Source: Mycobacteroides immunogenum
Lineage (GTDB): Bacteria; Actinomycetota; Actinomycetes; Mycobacteriales; Mycobacteriaceae
DNA length: 64,000 nucleotides
Direction: 5' to 3'
Assembly: GCF_001605725.1 (NCBI RefSeq)
Contig: NZ_CP011530.1
Location: 1,426,001-1,490,000 of the forward strand
This document shows positions 1-8,894 of the stretch, in pieces. Below the pieces are notes generated by a model. It had not been told where the DNA came from and did no database searches. It saw only the letters and a list, made by a program, of their open reading frames with translations. Positions within the stretch are counted from its first letter, which is position 1; every line of letters begins with the position of its first letter. A program made the translations under genes and the position numbers.

Positions 1-2
1 TG

Positions 3-953
3 GAAGCGGCTGGACTGCCGCCGGGTGTTATCAACCTGGTCAACGGCGACGGGATCGCGGTCTCCGATGTGGCACTGGCCGATCCGCGGCTGGCGGGTAT
101 CCACTTCACCGGCTCCACCCGCACGTTCCAACACCTGTGGCGGGAGGTGGGTACCAACATCGATAGGTACAACACCTACCCGCGGCTCGTCGGTGAGACC
201 GGCGGCAAGGATTTCGTTGTCGCGCATACGTCGGCACGTCCAGACATATTGCGCACGGCCCTTATTCGCGGCGCCTTCGACTACCAGGGGCAGAAATGCT
301 CCGCGGCTTCCCGTGCGTTCGTGGCGCGGTCGGTGTGGGATCAGATGGGCGATGAATTCCTGGATGCCACGTCGGGACTGAGCTACGGCGACGTCACCGA
401 CCTCGCCAACTTCGGCGGCGCCGTCATCGACGAGAAGTCGTTCACACGCAACGCCGCCGCCATCGATCGCGCCAAGAGCGCTGGGGTCACCATCGCGGCA
501 GGCGGTGAGTATGACGACAGCCAAGGCTATTTCATCCGTCCCACGGTGCTGCTCTCGGACGACCCGACGGATGAGGCGTTCTCCACCGAATACTTCGGCC
601 CTATTCTGGCCGTGCATGTCTATCCGGACGACGACTACGCTCGCATCCTCGATGTCGTCGATACCGGCTCGCCGTACGGACTGACGGGCGCCGTGGTCGC
701 CGACGATCGTGCGGCGATACAAGCGGCCAGCGATCGGCTTCGCTATGCGGCCGGGAACTTCTACATCAACGACAAGCCCACCGGTGCCGTCGTGGGTCAG
801 CAGCCCTTCGGTGGTGGCCGCGCATCCGGTACCGATGACAAGGCCGGATCGCCCCTGAACCTGAATCGTTGGCTGTTGCCGCGGTCCATCAAGGAAACAT
901 TCGACGCCCCAACGGAACACCGATACCCACACATGGAGGGTGAGGATGGCTGA
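3..953 (+). CDS. pruA: 1-pyrroline-5-carboxylate dehydrogenase, 3' part (5' end outside window)
   Basis: This is the C-terminal 316 codons of an aldehyde dehydrogenase; the reading frame is open at the window edge, so the start lies upstream. The family oxidises glutamate-5-semialdehyde/P5C to glutamate with NAD, the second step of proline catabolism. The sequence shows the ETGGKD motif and the active-site Cys in GQKCSAAS (codon at 297-299), followed by the FGPILAVHVY region typical of the family. Its stop overlaps the start of the proline dehydrogenase gene, so the two are translationally coupled. The pair matches the M. tuberculosis rocA/pruA-putB order (Rv1187-Rv1188). It is a single-function enzyme, not a PutA fusion. 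Confidence 0.95.
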   Translation, partial: EAAGLPPGVINLVNGDGIAVSDVALADPRLAGIHFTGSTRTFQHLWREVGTNIDRYNTYPRLVGETGGKDFVVAHTSARPDILRTALIRGAFDYQGQKCSAASRAFVARSVWDQMGDEFLDATSGLSYGDVTDLANFGGAVIDEKSFTRNAAAIDRAKSAGVTIAAGGEYDDSQGYFIRPTVLLSDDPTDEAFSTEYFGPILAVHVYPDDDYARILDVVDTGSPYGLTGAVVADDRAAIQAASDRLRYAAGNFYINDKPTGAVVGQQPFGGGRASGTDDKAGSPLNLNRWLLPRSIKETFDAPTEHRYPHMEGEDG

Positions 954-1911
954 ATGGTTCGGGAAAACAGCCAGACCCGCCATCCTGGCGGCCAGTAGGT
1001 CAGCACGGCTGCGGCACGCCGCCGAACGCATGCCGTTGACCCGGCAGGTGGTGCGGCGCTTCGTGCCCGGCGAATCTCAGGACGACGTGCTCGGTGCCAG
1101 TACCGGGCTGCTCGATTCGGGCCGGTTCATTTCCATCGATTACCTCGGCGAAGACACCACCGACAGCGAGCAAGCCACCCGCACGGTGTCGGCGTACCTC
1201 GCGCTGCTGGATGCGTTGGCGCAGCGCAGCGACGCCGTGCACACCGGTGTGCGACCACTGGAAATCTCGCTCAAGCTGTCCGCGCTGGGGCAGGCACTGC
1301 CGCGTGACGGGGAGCGTATCGCCCTGGAGAACGCACAACTGTTGTGTGCCAAGGCCGATCAGGCGGGAGTGTGGGTCACCGTCGACGCCGAGGACCACAC
1401 CACCACGGATTCAACACTGAGCATTGTGCGCGCCCTGCGCGCCGACTTCCCCTGGCTGGGCACCGTACTGCAGGCATATCTCAAGCGCACCTACGCCGAT
1501 TGCGCTGACCTATCAGGCAAGGACTCACGCATCCGGTTGTGCAAGGGGGCCTACGACGAGCCCGCCTCCGTCGCGCATCGCGATCCGGAGGATGTCGACG
1601 TCTCCTACTTGCGTTGCCTGCGCGTGTTGATGGAGGGTGACGGATATCCCATGGTGGCCTCACACGATCCGGCCATCATCGAGGCGGCCGGCCTGATGGC
1701 ACGCGCGACGGGCAGGGGACCCGGCGATTACGAGTATCAGATGCTCTACGGCATTCGGGAAGCTGAACAGCGCCGGCTCAGCGGTGCCGGTCACCATATG
1801 CGGGTCTACGTCCCGTTCGGGGAACAGTGGTACGGATACTTCGTGCGACGTATCGCCGAACGCCCCGCCAACATGACGTTCTTCCTTCGCGCACTGGTGT
1901 CCGGGGGCTAG
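946..1911 (+). CDS. putB: Proline dehydrogenase
   Basis: A 321-residue FAD-dependent proline dehydrogenase that oxidises proline to P5C and passes it to the adjacent pruA product. The C-terminal motifs YEYQMLYGIRE and RVYVPFGEQWYGYFVRR are the conserved substrate- and FAD-binding signatures of the family. ATG at 946 is preferred because GGAGG lies six bases upstream (935-939); a GTG at 940 is in frame but overlaps that site. The start overlaps the pruA stop by 8 bases. Length is usual for monofunctional actinobacterial enzymes. The assignment is firm; only the exact start is open. Confidence 0.93.
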   Translation: MAEWFGKTARPAILAASRSARLRHAAERMPLTRQVVRRFVPGESQDDVLGASTGLLDSGRFISIDYLGEDTTDSEQATRTVSAYLALLDALAQRSDAVHTGVRPLEISLKLSALGQALPRDGERIALENAQLLCAKADQAGVWVTVDAEDHTTTDSTLSIVRALRADFPWLGTVLQAYLKRTYADCADLSGKDSRIRLCKGAYDEPASVAHRDPEDVDVSYLRCLRVLMEGDGYPMVASHDPAIIEAAGLMARATGRGPGDYEYQMLYGIREAEQRRLSGAGHHMRVYVPFGEQWYGYFVRRIAERPANMTFFLRALVSGG

Positions 1912-1914
1912 CTC

Positions 1915-1926
1915 TAGGCTGGCTTC
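1915..1926 (+). promoter_or_regulatory. Candidate leaderless promoter of fadD36 (-10 TAGGCT)
   Basis: TAGGCT (1915-1920) is followed by six bases and then the ATG at 1927, the geometry of mycobacterial leaderless transcripts. It lies four bases after the putB stop, so fadD36 may be transcribed separately from pruA-putB. Confidence 0.5.
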
Positions 1927-3318
1927 ATGCTGCTTACCTCGCTTCACCCCAAGTCGCCAGATCTCGCGGACGCGATCCGCGTCGGTGAGGACAGTTGGGG
2001 GCGCGGTGACCTGGTGGGTGCGGCGACGGCAGCCGCCGAGCGTATCGGCGGGGCTTCCGGTCCGATAGCGGTGCTTGCCCGCCCCAGCATTGACACAGTC
2101 CTGGCGGTGGTCGCCGGACTCATCGCGGGCGTGCCGATTGTGCCGGTACCGGCAGATGTGGGCGTGGCCGAGCGGCGCCACATTCTGACCGACAGCGGCG
2201 CGGTCGCCTGGTTGGGTGAATCACCGGATGAGGCAGAGGGATTGCCCCATGTGCCGGTACGCCGGCACGCACGGTCGTGGCACAAGTACGCTGAGCCGCG
2301 CCCCGAGTCGACGGCGCTGATCGTGTACACCTCGGGCACCACCGGCGCCCCCAAAGGGGTGCAGCTGAGCAGGCGCGCGCTGGCCGCCAGCCTTGACGGA
2401 CTGGCGGAAGCATGGGCGTGGACACCTGATGACGTTCTGGTGCACGGACTTCCGCTGTTTCACGTACACGGTCTGGTGCTCGGGCTGCTCGGTTCACTGC
2501 GGGTGGGAAATCGATTTGTGCACACCGTCAAGCCCACCCCGGAGGCCTATGTGGCGGCTAAGGGCAGCTTGTACTTCGGCGTGCCGACGGTGTGGTCGCG
2601 GGTCGCCGCCGACGAATCCTGTGCGCGCGCACTGTCCGCCGCACGGCTGCTGGTGTCGGGGAGCGCGCCACTGCCGGTGCCGGTTTTCGATGAGCTACGC
2701 CGCCTGACCGGCCATGCGCCCATCGAGCGCTACGGCGCCACCGAAACGGTCATCACCCTGTCCACCCGCGCCGAGGGGGAGCGCCGGGCCGGCTGGGTTG
2801 GCCACCCGCTCACGGGGGTACGGACCCGTCTGCTGGGAGAGGATGGCTCTGCGGCCGCCCATGATGGGGAAACCGTTGGCCAGCTGCAGATTCAGGGATC
2901 GACATTGTTCAGCGGCTATCACAACCTGCCCGAGAAGACCGCCGAGGTACTTACCGAAGACGGGTGGTACCGCACCGGTGACGTCGCCGTCGTCGACGCG
3001 GGGGGAATGCACCGCATCGTCGGGCGCGAATCGGTCGACCTCATCAAGTCCGGCGGTTACCGCATCGGCGCCGGTGAAATCGAAACCGTGCTGTTGGGGC
3101 ATCCCGGAATCGTGGAAGTCGCGGTGGTGGGAGTTCCCGATGACGACCTGGGGCAGCGAATCGTCGCCTACGTTGTGGGTGAGGTGGCTGAGGATGACGT
3201 CATCAATTTTGTGGCACAGCAGCTCTCGGTGCACAAGCGTCCCCGCGAAGTGCGACGGGTGGACTCCTTGCCCCGCAATGCCATGGGCAAGGTTCTCAAG
3301 AAGGAGCTGATCACGTGA
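1927..3318 (+). CDS. fadD36: Acyl-CoA synthetase, FadD36-like
   Basis: A 463-residue AMP-binding (ANL superfamily) ligase that activates a carboxylic acid to acyl-AMP and then acyl-CoA. The P-loop YTSGTTGAPKG is at about residues 134-144, the ERYGATET core motif follows, then GWYRTGDVA, the hinge motif KSGGYRIGAGEIE and the C-terminal catalytic lysine in NAMGKVLKKEL. It is short for a FadD protein and resembles the Rv1193 (fadD36) group, whose gene also lies near putB. The natural substrate is not shown by the sequence. The start lacks an obvious Shine-Dalgarno site but has a leaderless-type -10 box. Its last codons overlap the next gene by 4 bases (GTGA). Confidence 0.85.
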   Translation: MLLTSLHPKSPDLADAIRVGEDSWGRGDLVGAATAAAERIGGASGPIAVLARPSIDTVLAVVAGLIAGVPIVPVPADVGVAERRHILTDSGAVAWLGESPDEAEGLPHVPVRRHARSWHKYAEPRPESTALIVYTSGTTGAPKGVQLSRRALAASLDGLAEAWAWTPDDVLVHGLPLFHVHGLVLGLLGSLRVGNRFVHTVKPTPEAYVAAKGSLYFGVPTVWSRVAADESCARALSAARLLVSGSAPLPVPVFDELRRLTGHAPIERYGATETVITLSTRAEGERRAGWVGHPLTGVRTRLLGEDGSAAAHDGETVGQLQIQGSTLFSGYHNLPEKTAEVLTEDGWYRTGDVAVVDAGGMHRIVGRESVDLIKSGGYRIGAGEIETVLLGHPGIVEVAVVGVPDDDLGQRIVAYVVGEVAEDDVINFVAQQLSVHKRPREVRRVDSLPRNAMGKVLKKELIT

Positions 3319-3863
3319 ACGTGGCCGAGGAGGTCGTCGATCAGATCAACTGGCACTGGACCTCTCAGCTGCGTCCCCGGTTTGAAGGGTTGACCGACGA
3401 AGAGTATTTCTGGGAGCCGGTGCGTGGCTGCTGGAGTCTGCGCCCACGCGGCACCGCGGTCGCGCCGCTGCAGGGCGGATCGGGTGACTACGTGATCGAG
3501 TTCGCTGCTCCGCCACCTGAACCCGCGCCGGTGACCACCATTGCGTGGCGGCTGGGCCACATCATCGTGGGAGTACTGGGGGCGCGCCTTGCCAGCCATT
3601 TCGGTGGGCCACCTGTCGATTACCTGACCTACGACTACCCGGTCACCGCGGGTGAGGCCCTGCGGCGTCTTGACGTCATGTATGCGGCATGGCGTGACGG
3701 TGTGGCGAGCAAGGACGATGCGGCGCTCGCCTCGCCGGTCGGACCCGCCGAGGGGCCTTGGGCCGAGAAGCCTTTCCTGACACTGGCATTGCACATCAAT
3801 CGTGAGTTACTGCATCACGGCGCGGAGATCGCACTACTGCGCGATCTGTACGCCTGGCGGTAA
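3315..3863 (+). CDS. DinB-superfamily protein
   Basis: A 182-residue protein with the helical-bundle signature of the DinB/YfiT superfamily: an N-terminal EEVVDQINWHW segment, a central WRLGHIIVG helix with a candidate metal-ligand histidine, and a C-terminal LALHINRELLHHGAEIALLRDLY helix with more histidines. Related proteins include metal-dependent thiol transferases acting on mycothiol or bacillithiol, but no specific substrate can be read here. The GTG start overlaps the fadD36 stop by 4 bases, so the two are probably co-translated. It faces the convergent GDSL hydrolase gene with only 8 bases between. Confidence 0.75.
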   Translation: MNVAEEVVDQINWHWTSQLRPRFEGLTDEEYFWEPVRGCWSLRPRGTAVAPLQGGSGDYVIEFAAPPPEPAPVTTIAWRLGHIIVGVLGARLASHFGGPPVDYLTYDYPVTAGEALRRLDVMYAAWRDGVASKDDAALASPVGPAEGPWAEKPFLTLALHINRELLHHGAEIALLRDLYAWR

Positions 3864-3871
3864 GGCCCGGT

Positions 3872-4825
3872 CTACCTCTTGGTGAGGGCCTTGTTGATTG
3901 CGCCCGCGATCACCGTCATCGCGCGCATGGTCGGGTGGAAAGCCATCGGCCCGTAGTTCAATGGCGTCGCGGGGAACGTGTAGCCATACACCCAGGGATC
4001 GGCCGAACAGATATCGTGCCCACGGGTCAGGTCGGCGGCGGATACCAGTAGCGAACCGGTGCTGCGCGCGGCTTCTTTCGTTGTGGCCGCAAGGGTTTTC
4101 GCCAGCGACCTGGCGCGGTCGAATTGAGCGTTGGTGATCGGCAGCTTGTCCGGGCAGTATCCGGTGTCCGGTAGCACCGTCACATAGTCGACGTAGACGA
4201 CGATGGCGTTCGGCCCACGCCGGTGCGCCTCACGGCCGATCTCCTGCAGGCTAGCGCCCACGCGTGTCGCGGCGCTGTCGACGTCGTCATCGGACCGGAT
4301 GCCGCACACGCTCAGCCGCCACGAGAATGGCAAGGCGCTGGGATCTTTCGCGCATGACCATGCGACGAGGTTGGGCAGGTAGTAGATATCGTTTCCGCCC
4401 GCGGTGATGGTGACGAGCTTGGTGCTATCACGAACCGCGTCGAGCTGGGGCGGCTGAAAGTGTTGCCCACCGTGCAGAACATGCTGGGTGGTGGCCCCCG
4501 AACAGGTGACGTCGGTGAGGCCCAGGTGCCGCAGCCTGGCCAGCTGGTGGGGGTAGTTGTTGCCGGATCGGATGCAGAGAATGGGGCTCGTCGGATCTCG
4601 GTTGGGTACCCCCGGCCCGGCGCCGAACGAACTTCCCAGGGCTACATATTCATGATTGCCGGCCGGGGCCCGCTTGCCCTGATATGCGATCAGTGCCGTC
4701 GCGGTACCGATCACCATGAGAACCGCGATGATGAAGGCGCCCAACACCTGCAGCGCGAGCACCACACCCCGCGCCAGTCGCGACCGCTGCGAAGGTGCGT
4801 CGGTCTGTGCCGGCGATGGGGACAT
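3872..4825 (-). CDS. Membrane-anchored SGNH/GDSL-family hydrolase
   Basis: A 317-residue protein with one N-terminal hydrophobic segment (about residues 20-48), so probably exported or anchored with its catalytic domain outside. The block I motif YVALGSSFGAG (about 60-70) carries the likely nucleophile serine, GGND is the block III oxyanion motif, and AFHPT near the C terminus supplies the catalytic histidine. Such enzymes are esterases or lipases; the substrate is unknown. The gene starts 7 bases after the dapD stop on the same strand and probably forms a two-gene operon with it. An extracytoplasmic esterase next to a cell-wall precursor gene is suggestive but proves nothing. Confidence 0.8.
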   Translation of the reverse strand: MSPSPAQTDAPSQRSRLARGVVLALQVLGAFIIAVLMVIGTATALIAYQGKRAPAGNHEYVALGSSFGAGPGVPNRDPTSPILCIRSGNNYPHQLARLRHLGLTDVTCSGATTQHVLHGGQHFQPPQLDAVRDSTKLVTITAGGNDIYYLPNLVAWSCAKDPSALPFSWRLSVCGIRSDDDVDSAATRVGASLQEIGREAHRRGPNAIVVYVDYVTVLPDTGYCPDKLPITNAQFDRARSLAKTLAATTKEAARSTGSLLVSAADLTRGHDICSADPWVYGYTFPATPLNYGPMAFHPTMRAMTVIAGAINKALTKR

Positions 4826-4832
4826 GGCGGAA

Positions 4833-5789
4833 CTAGTTGGCGTGGAGCGCTGCGTTCAGCTCGAACGCACCGCCGTCGCGCGACACCACCTCAACCGCCC
4901 CGGTCTGCGAATTGCGCCGGAATAGCAGGTTGTTGGCGCCGGAGAGCTCGAGTGCCTTGATGGTCTTGCCGTCGGGCGTAGCGACCTTGGTGCCCGCGGT
5001 GACATATAGGCCGGCCTCGATGATGCAGTCATCGCCGAGGCTGATGCCCAGGCCGGAGTTGGCGCCCAGTAGCGAGCGCTGACCGACCGAGATCACCTGG
5101 CTGCCGCCGCCGGACAGCGTGCCCATGATCGACGCGCCGCCGCCGATGTCGGAGCCGTCGCCCACCACGACGCCCGCGGAGATTCGGCCCTCCACCATCG
5201 ACGCGCCCAGCGTGCCGGCATTGAAGTTCACGAATCCCTCGTGCATGACCGTCGTGCCGGGCGCGAGGTGCGCGCCGAGGCGTACCCGGTCGGCGTCGGC
5301 GATACGCACGCCCGAGGGCACCACGTAATCGACCATGCGGGGGAATTTGTCGATACCGAACACGGTGACCACACCGCGGGCGCGGAGCCTGGCGCGGACC
5401 GTCTCAAATCCCTCGACCGCGCAGGGGCCGAAGTTCGTCCACACCACGTTGGTGAGCACGCCGAACAGTCCGTCGACGCTGGCGCCGTGTGGCTGGATCA
5501 GCCGGTGCGAGAGCAGATGCAAGCGCAGGTAGGCGTCATAGGCGTCGACGGGCTTGTCTTCCAGCGAGCCAATCGTGGTGCGTACCAACACCTTCTCGAC
5601 ACCACGAGCGGGATCCGAGCCGGCCAGCCCGGCCAGCTCGGCGGATGCTTCCGGCTCGAAGATTCGCTCGGTACCCGGGGTGCCCGGGGTATCGGTCAAT
5701 TCGGGGGCCGGGAACCAGGTATCCAGAACCGATCCGTCCGCCGCGATGGTCGCCAGGCCAAGTGCTACTGCTCCGCTCACGGTGTACAC
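4833..5789 (-). CDS. dapD: Tetrahydrodipicolinate N-succinyltransferase
   Basis: A 318-residue enzyme that succinylates tetrahydrodipicolinate in the succinylase branch to meso-diaminopimelate and lysine. It matches M. tuberculosis DapD (Rv1201c) throughout: [14 protein letters not shown] at the N terminus, [14 protein letters not shown], then the hexapeptide left-handed beta-helix ([45 protein letters not shown]). GTG 5789 gives MYTVSGA, aligning with the recalled tuberculosis MSTVTGA. GTG 5780 is an alternative favoured by a -10 box TAGCGT seven bases upstream of it. The gene is head-to-head with dapE with about 14 bases between start codons. Confidence 0.93.
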   Translation of the reverse strand: MYTVSGAVALGLATIAADGSVLDTWFPAPELTDTPGTPGTERIFEPEASAELAGLAGSDPARGVEKVLVRTTIGSLEDKPVDAYDAYLRLHLLSHRLIQPHGASVDGLFGVLTNVVWTNFGPCAVEGFETVRARLRARGVVTVFGIDKFPRMVDYVVPSGVRIADADRVRLGAHLAPGTTVMHEGFVNFNAGTLGASMVEGRISAGVVVGDGSDIGGGASIMGTLSGGGSQVISVGQRSLLGANSGLGISLGDDCIIEAGLYVTAGTKVATPDGKTIKALELSGANNLLFRRNSQTGAVEVVSRDGGAFELNAALHAN

Positions 5790-5806
5790 GCTAGCCTGAA
5801 TCAGTG
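5780..5806. promoter_or_regulatory. Overlapping divergent dapD/dapE promoter with a shared GCTAGC core
   Basis: The palindrome GCTAGC (5790-5795) contributes to two opposing -10 boxes. On the plus strand TAGCCT (5792-5797) is followed by six bases and the dapE GTG (5804). On the minus strand TAGCGT (5793-5788) is followed by seven bases and a dapD GTG (5780). Both fit leaderless initiation, and RNA polymerase could not occupy both at once. Confidence 0.55.
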
Positions 5807-6880
5807 GCGCTTGAACTCGCTGGTGACCCCATCGCCCTGACGGCTGCCCTGGTAGACATCCCCAGTGAGTCCCGTCACGAGGCCGAAATCGCCGATGCGG
5901 TCGAGGTTGCGCTGCGGGACCAGACCAGTGGCTTTGAGGTGATCCGCAACGGCAACGCGGTGCTGGCCCGCACCAACAAGGGCCTCGGCACCCGGGTGAT
6001 GCTGGCCGGGCACCTGGACACTGTGCCCGCCGCCGACAACGTGCCCAGTCGCTGGGAACGTGGGGAGGGCGGCGACATTCTGTTTGGCTGCGGCACCGTC
6101 GACATGAAGTCCGGGGACGCCGTCTTCTTGCACTTGGCTGCCACCGTGACACCCCGCGTCGATCTAACCCTGGTGTTCTACGACTGCGAGGAGATCGAGT
6201 CCTCGGCCAACGGTCTGGGCCGTATCGAACGTGAACTACCCGAATGGCTCGACGCGGACCTCGCCATCCTGGGCGAGCCCACCGCCGGGCTCATCGAAGC
6301 AGGCTGTCAGGGCACCTTGCGCGTGGTCATCCGGGCTGCGGGTACCCGTGCGCACTCGGCGCGATCCTGGCTGGGGGACAACGCCATTCATAAGCTGGGT
6401 ACCGTGCTGGACCGACTTGCCGCGTACCGGGCGCGCATCGTCGACATCGACGGCTGCGAGTACCGGGAAGGCCTGTCAGCGGTACGGATCGACGGCGGTG
6501 TCGCCGGAAACGTCATCCCCGACGCGGCGGCCGTCACCGTCAACTTCCGGTTCGCCCCTGACCGCAGTCCGGAACAGGCGCTCGCGCATGTGCGTGAGGT
6601 TTTCGACGGGCTGGACGCCGAGATCGAACTCACCGACTCGGCCGCCGGCGCGTTGCCGGGCCTGGATCGTCCGGCCGCCGCTGAATTGATCGGTGCGGCA
6701 GGGGGAGTGGTGCGCGCGAAGTACGGCTGGACCGACGTGTCCCGATTCGCGGCTCGCGGCATCGCCGCGGTCAACTACGGGCCGGGCGATCCCAACTTGG
6801 CGCACACGCGTGGCGAACACGTTCCGGTCCGGCAGATCACCGATGTCACCGAGGTGCTTCGCCGCTATCTCAGCGTGTGA
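5804..6880 (+). CDS. dapE: Succinyl-diaminopimelate desuccinylase
   Basis: A 358-residue M20-family metallohydrolase that removes succinate from N-succinyl-LL-diaminopimelate, the step after transamination in the same pathway as dapD. Visible motifs are the metal ligand [19 protein letters not shown] with the bridging Asp, YDCEEIES with the catalytic Glu pair, GEPT, and the late histidine in [15 protein letters not shown]. Length matches the tuberculosis enzyme (354). The start GTG has no Shine-Dalgarno site and is probably leaderless. The 3' end overlaps the convergent AraC-type gene by 11 bases. Confidence 0.95.
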   Translation: MALELAGDPIALTAALVDIPSESRHEAEIADAVEVALRDQTSGFEVIRNGNAVLARTNKGLGTRVMLAGHLDTVPAADNVPSRWERGEGGDILFGCGTVDMKSGDAVFLHLAATVTPRVDLTLVFYDCEEIESSANGLGRIERELPEWLDADLAILGEPTAGLIEAGCQGTLRVVIRAAGTRAHSARSWLGDNAIHKLGTVLDRLAAYRARIVDIDGCEYREGLSAVRIDGGVAGNVIPDAAAVTVNFRFAPDRSPEQALAHVREVFDGLDAEIELTDSAAGALPGLDRPAAAELIGAAGGVVRAKYGWTDVSRFAARGIAAVNYGPGDPNLAHTRGEHVPVRQITDVTEVLRRYLSV

Positions 6881-7652
6881 CGGGTGCGGCGTACGTTCCC
6901 GGCGTCTGACCGAGAGTGCGCCGGTACACGTCGATGAAGGCGCTCGGCGTGGCCCAGCCGCATTGATGCGCCACGTAGGTCACCGGACGATCCTCGGCGA
7001 GCAGCCGCAACGCGTGATGAAGGCGGATCTGGGTACGCCACTGCGGGTAGGTCATGCCCATATCGGTGCGGAACAGCCTGGTCAGGGTGCGCTCGCTGGC
7101 ACCCACGCGCCGCCCCAGGTCGGCCACCGTCCATACCTGGGTGAGGTCTTCTTCCACCAGGGCGCACGCCTCGGCCAAGCGTTCGTCGTGTGGGGTGGGC
7201 AGTTTGAGTGCCTGCTCCGGGCTGTGCCGGAGTTGATCGATGAGGACCACACGTAGCCGCGCGACCTCGTCTTCGGGTAGCTCGCCGGGATCGGAGCAGG
7301 TGATGATGAGCTCACGTAGCAAGGGCGAGACCGCGATGACGGTGGGGTTCGCCAGCTCCACGGAGTAGGCCGCCGGATCGAATGCCACCGAGTGGAACTG
7401 GGTGGGGCCGTAAAAGCGATGTTCATGACCGGCGCCGGAGGGGATCCACAACGCGCGGTTCGGTGGTGCGATCCAGGTGCCGTCATCGGTGGTCACCGCC
7501 AGAACGCCGCTGGCCGGGTACACGATTTGGTGTTCCTCGTGCCAATGGCGATTGATGCGATGGCCCCCGGCCACCGACATCGCCCCGGTGAGATGGCGGT
7601 TAATCAACACAAGATGGCATTTTATCGGAGGCTTGCGCGCCGGCGCATCCAT
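6870..7652 (-). CDS. AraC-family transcriptional regulator
   Basis: A 260-residue regulator with an N-terminal cupin-like sensor ([32 protein letters not shown]) and a C-terminal double helix-turn-helix ([44 protein letters not shown]) typical of AraC/XylS proteins. ATG 7652 is chosen because AAGGA lies about ten bases upstream on the minus strand. It is divergent from the Fsr-like exporter with 13 bases between start codons, so it is the likely regulator of that exporter. The inducer is unknown. Confidence 0.88.
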   Translation of the reverse strand: MDAPARKPPIKCHLVLINRHLTGAMSVAGGHRINRHWHEEHQIVYPASGVLAVTTDDGTWIAPPNRALWIPSGAGHEHRFYGPTQFHSVAFDPAAYSVELANPTVIAVSPLLRELIITCSDPGELPEDEVARLRVVLIDQLRHSPEQALKLPTPHDERLAEACALVEEDLTQVWTVADLGRRVGASERTLTRLFRTDMGMTYPQWRTQIRLHHALRLLAEDRPVTYVAHQCGWATPSAFIDVYRRTLGQTPGTYAAPVTR

Positions 7653-7657
7653 AATCT
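7652..7657 (+). promoter_or_regulatory. Candidate -10 box of the Fsr-type exporter overlapping the araC-type start codon
   Basis: TAATCT is followed by eight bases and the GTG at 7666. It overlaps the first base of the divergent regulator's start codon, so transcription of the two genes should interfere or be mutually controlled. Confidence 0.4.
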
Positions 7658-7665
7658 CGTCCTTC

Positions 7666-8865
7666 GTGACCGATTTGGCGAACGATGAACAGCTGACAGC
7701 GCGGCATACCCCACGGATCGCGCCCGCACCGGTATCGGCGTGGAATCGCATGCGGTACTGGGCAGTTGCGCATGCCGTCGACGACTTCTATCAAGGCCTG
7801 GTGCCCGCGGCAATTCCCTTCTTCGTGCTGGAGCGCCACTACAGCTACGCGGCAGCATCGGGCCTGGCGCTCGCGGCGACGCTGGGAAGTGCACTGCCCC
7901 AACCACTGCTCGGTCTCATCGCGGATCGGTGGCGGCTGCTGTGGATGGCGCCCGTGGGCCTGGCAGCCGCCGGAGTCGGTGCCGGCCTTGCCGGACTGGT
8001 GCCGGGCTACTGGCTGGTCTGGGCCATGCTGCTCATCTCAGGACTGGGGGTGGCGGCTTTTCATCCTGCCGCCGGACGCGATGCCCGGCGCGACGCGGGA
8101 GACAGCGCCACCGCGATGAGTCTGTTCGCCGCCGGAGGCAGCGTCGGCTTCTTCCTGGCGCCCGCACTGGTGACTCCCGCGCTGGTGTCCTCAGGTCTGG
8201 GTGCCACGGCCTGGTTCATCCCGCCCGCCGTCATCATGGGATTCGTGTTGTGGCGCTATCAGCTGCGGCTGGGATCGGCTACCTCCGTGCAGCGACAGCT
8301 GGCCGGCAGGGATCGTTGGGGCGCCTTCTCGGTGCTGGTGGCCGTCGAGGTGGTGCGTTCGGCGGTCTACTTCGGCATGAACACTTTCATCGCGCTGTAC
8401 CTGATCAATCACCTCGGTGTTTCCGCCGCCATCGGTGGTGCCGGGCTGGCGATGTTCCTGGGCGGCGGTGTGATCGGCACCCTGCTCGGCGGCCGGATCA
8501 GCGACCGGATCGGGATGATCGCCACCATCCGGGTCGGCAGCATCGTGGCGATCCCCGCCTTCGTGGCGCTGCGCATATGCCCGCAGCCCTGGGTCGCGCT
8601 GGCGCTGGCCGCCGTGGTCGGCATCGCCGTGAACATCCCCTTCGCGGTACTGGTCAAACTCGGACAGGACTATCTGCCGACACGTCCCGGCACGGCCGCC
8701 GGGGTGACACTGGGGCTGGCCGTGAGCGTCGGCGGATTCTTCGTTCCGCTGCTGGGCGTGCTGGCCGATCACCATGGCCCCGCGGCGGTGTTGACCACGC
8801 TGTGCGGCATACCGATTCTGGCGATTGTGCTGGCCTTCCTGCTGCCGCAACCCGGGCGGGAATAG
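7666..8865 (+). CDS. MFS exporter of the fosmidomycin-resistance (Fsr) type
   Basis: A 399-residue membrane protein with about 12 hydrophobic segments. The conserved N-terminal region AVAHAVDDFYQGLVPAAIPFF is characteristic of Fsr-type efflux proteins, and the loop motif GRISDRIGM between later helices is the MFS signature. GTG 7666 is preferred since a leaderless-type -10 precedes it; ATG 7750 would remove 28 residues and start at MRYWAVAHAVDD. It is divergent from an AraC regulator. Fsr relatives export fosmidomycin or other small molecules in enterobacteria; the mycobacterial substrate is not known. Confidence 0.85.
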   Translation: MTDLANDEQLTARHTPRIAPAPVSAWNRMRYWAVAHAVDDFYQGLVPAAIPFFVLERHYSYAAASGLALAATLGSALPQPLLGLIADRWRLLWMAPVGLAAAGVGAGLAGLVPGYWLVWAMLLISGLGVAAFHPAAGRDARRDAGDSATAMSLFAAGGSVGFFLAPALVTPALVSSGLGATAWFIPPAVIMGFVLWRYQLRLGSATSVQRQLAGRDRWGAFSVLVAVEVVRSAVYFGMNTFIALYLINHLGVSAAIGGAGLAMFLGGGVIGTLLGGRISDRIGMIATIRVGSIVAIPAFVALRICPQPWVALALAAVVGIAVNIPFAVLVKLGQDYLPTRPGTAAGVTLGLAVSVGGFFVPLLGVLADHHGPAAVLTTLCGIPILAIVLAFLLPQPGRE

Positions 8866-8894
8866 CGCACCGAATGTGGGGGGTTGGCCGAGAG

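Noticed and set aside
4833..6152. A longer 439-residue dapD reading frame extending into dapE
   Set aside because: The first 120 residues are Arg/Cys/Pro-rich shadow of dapE. Homology begins at residue MYTVSGA.
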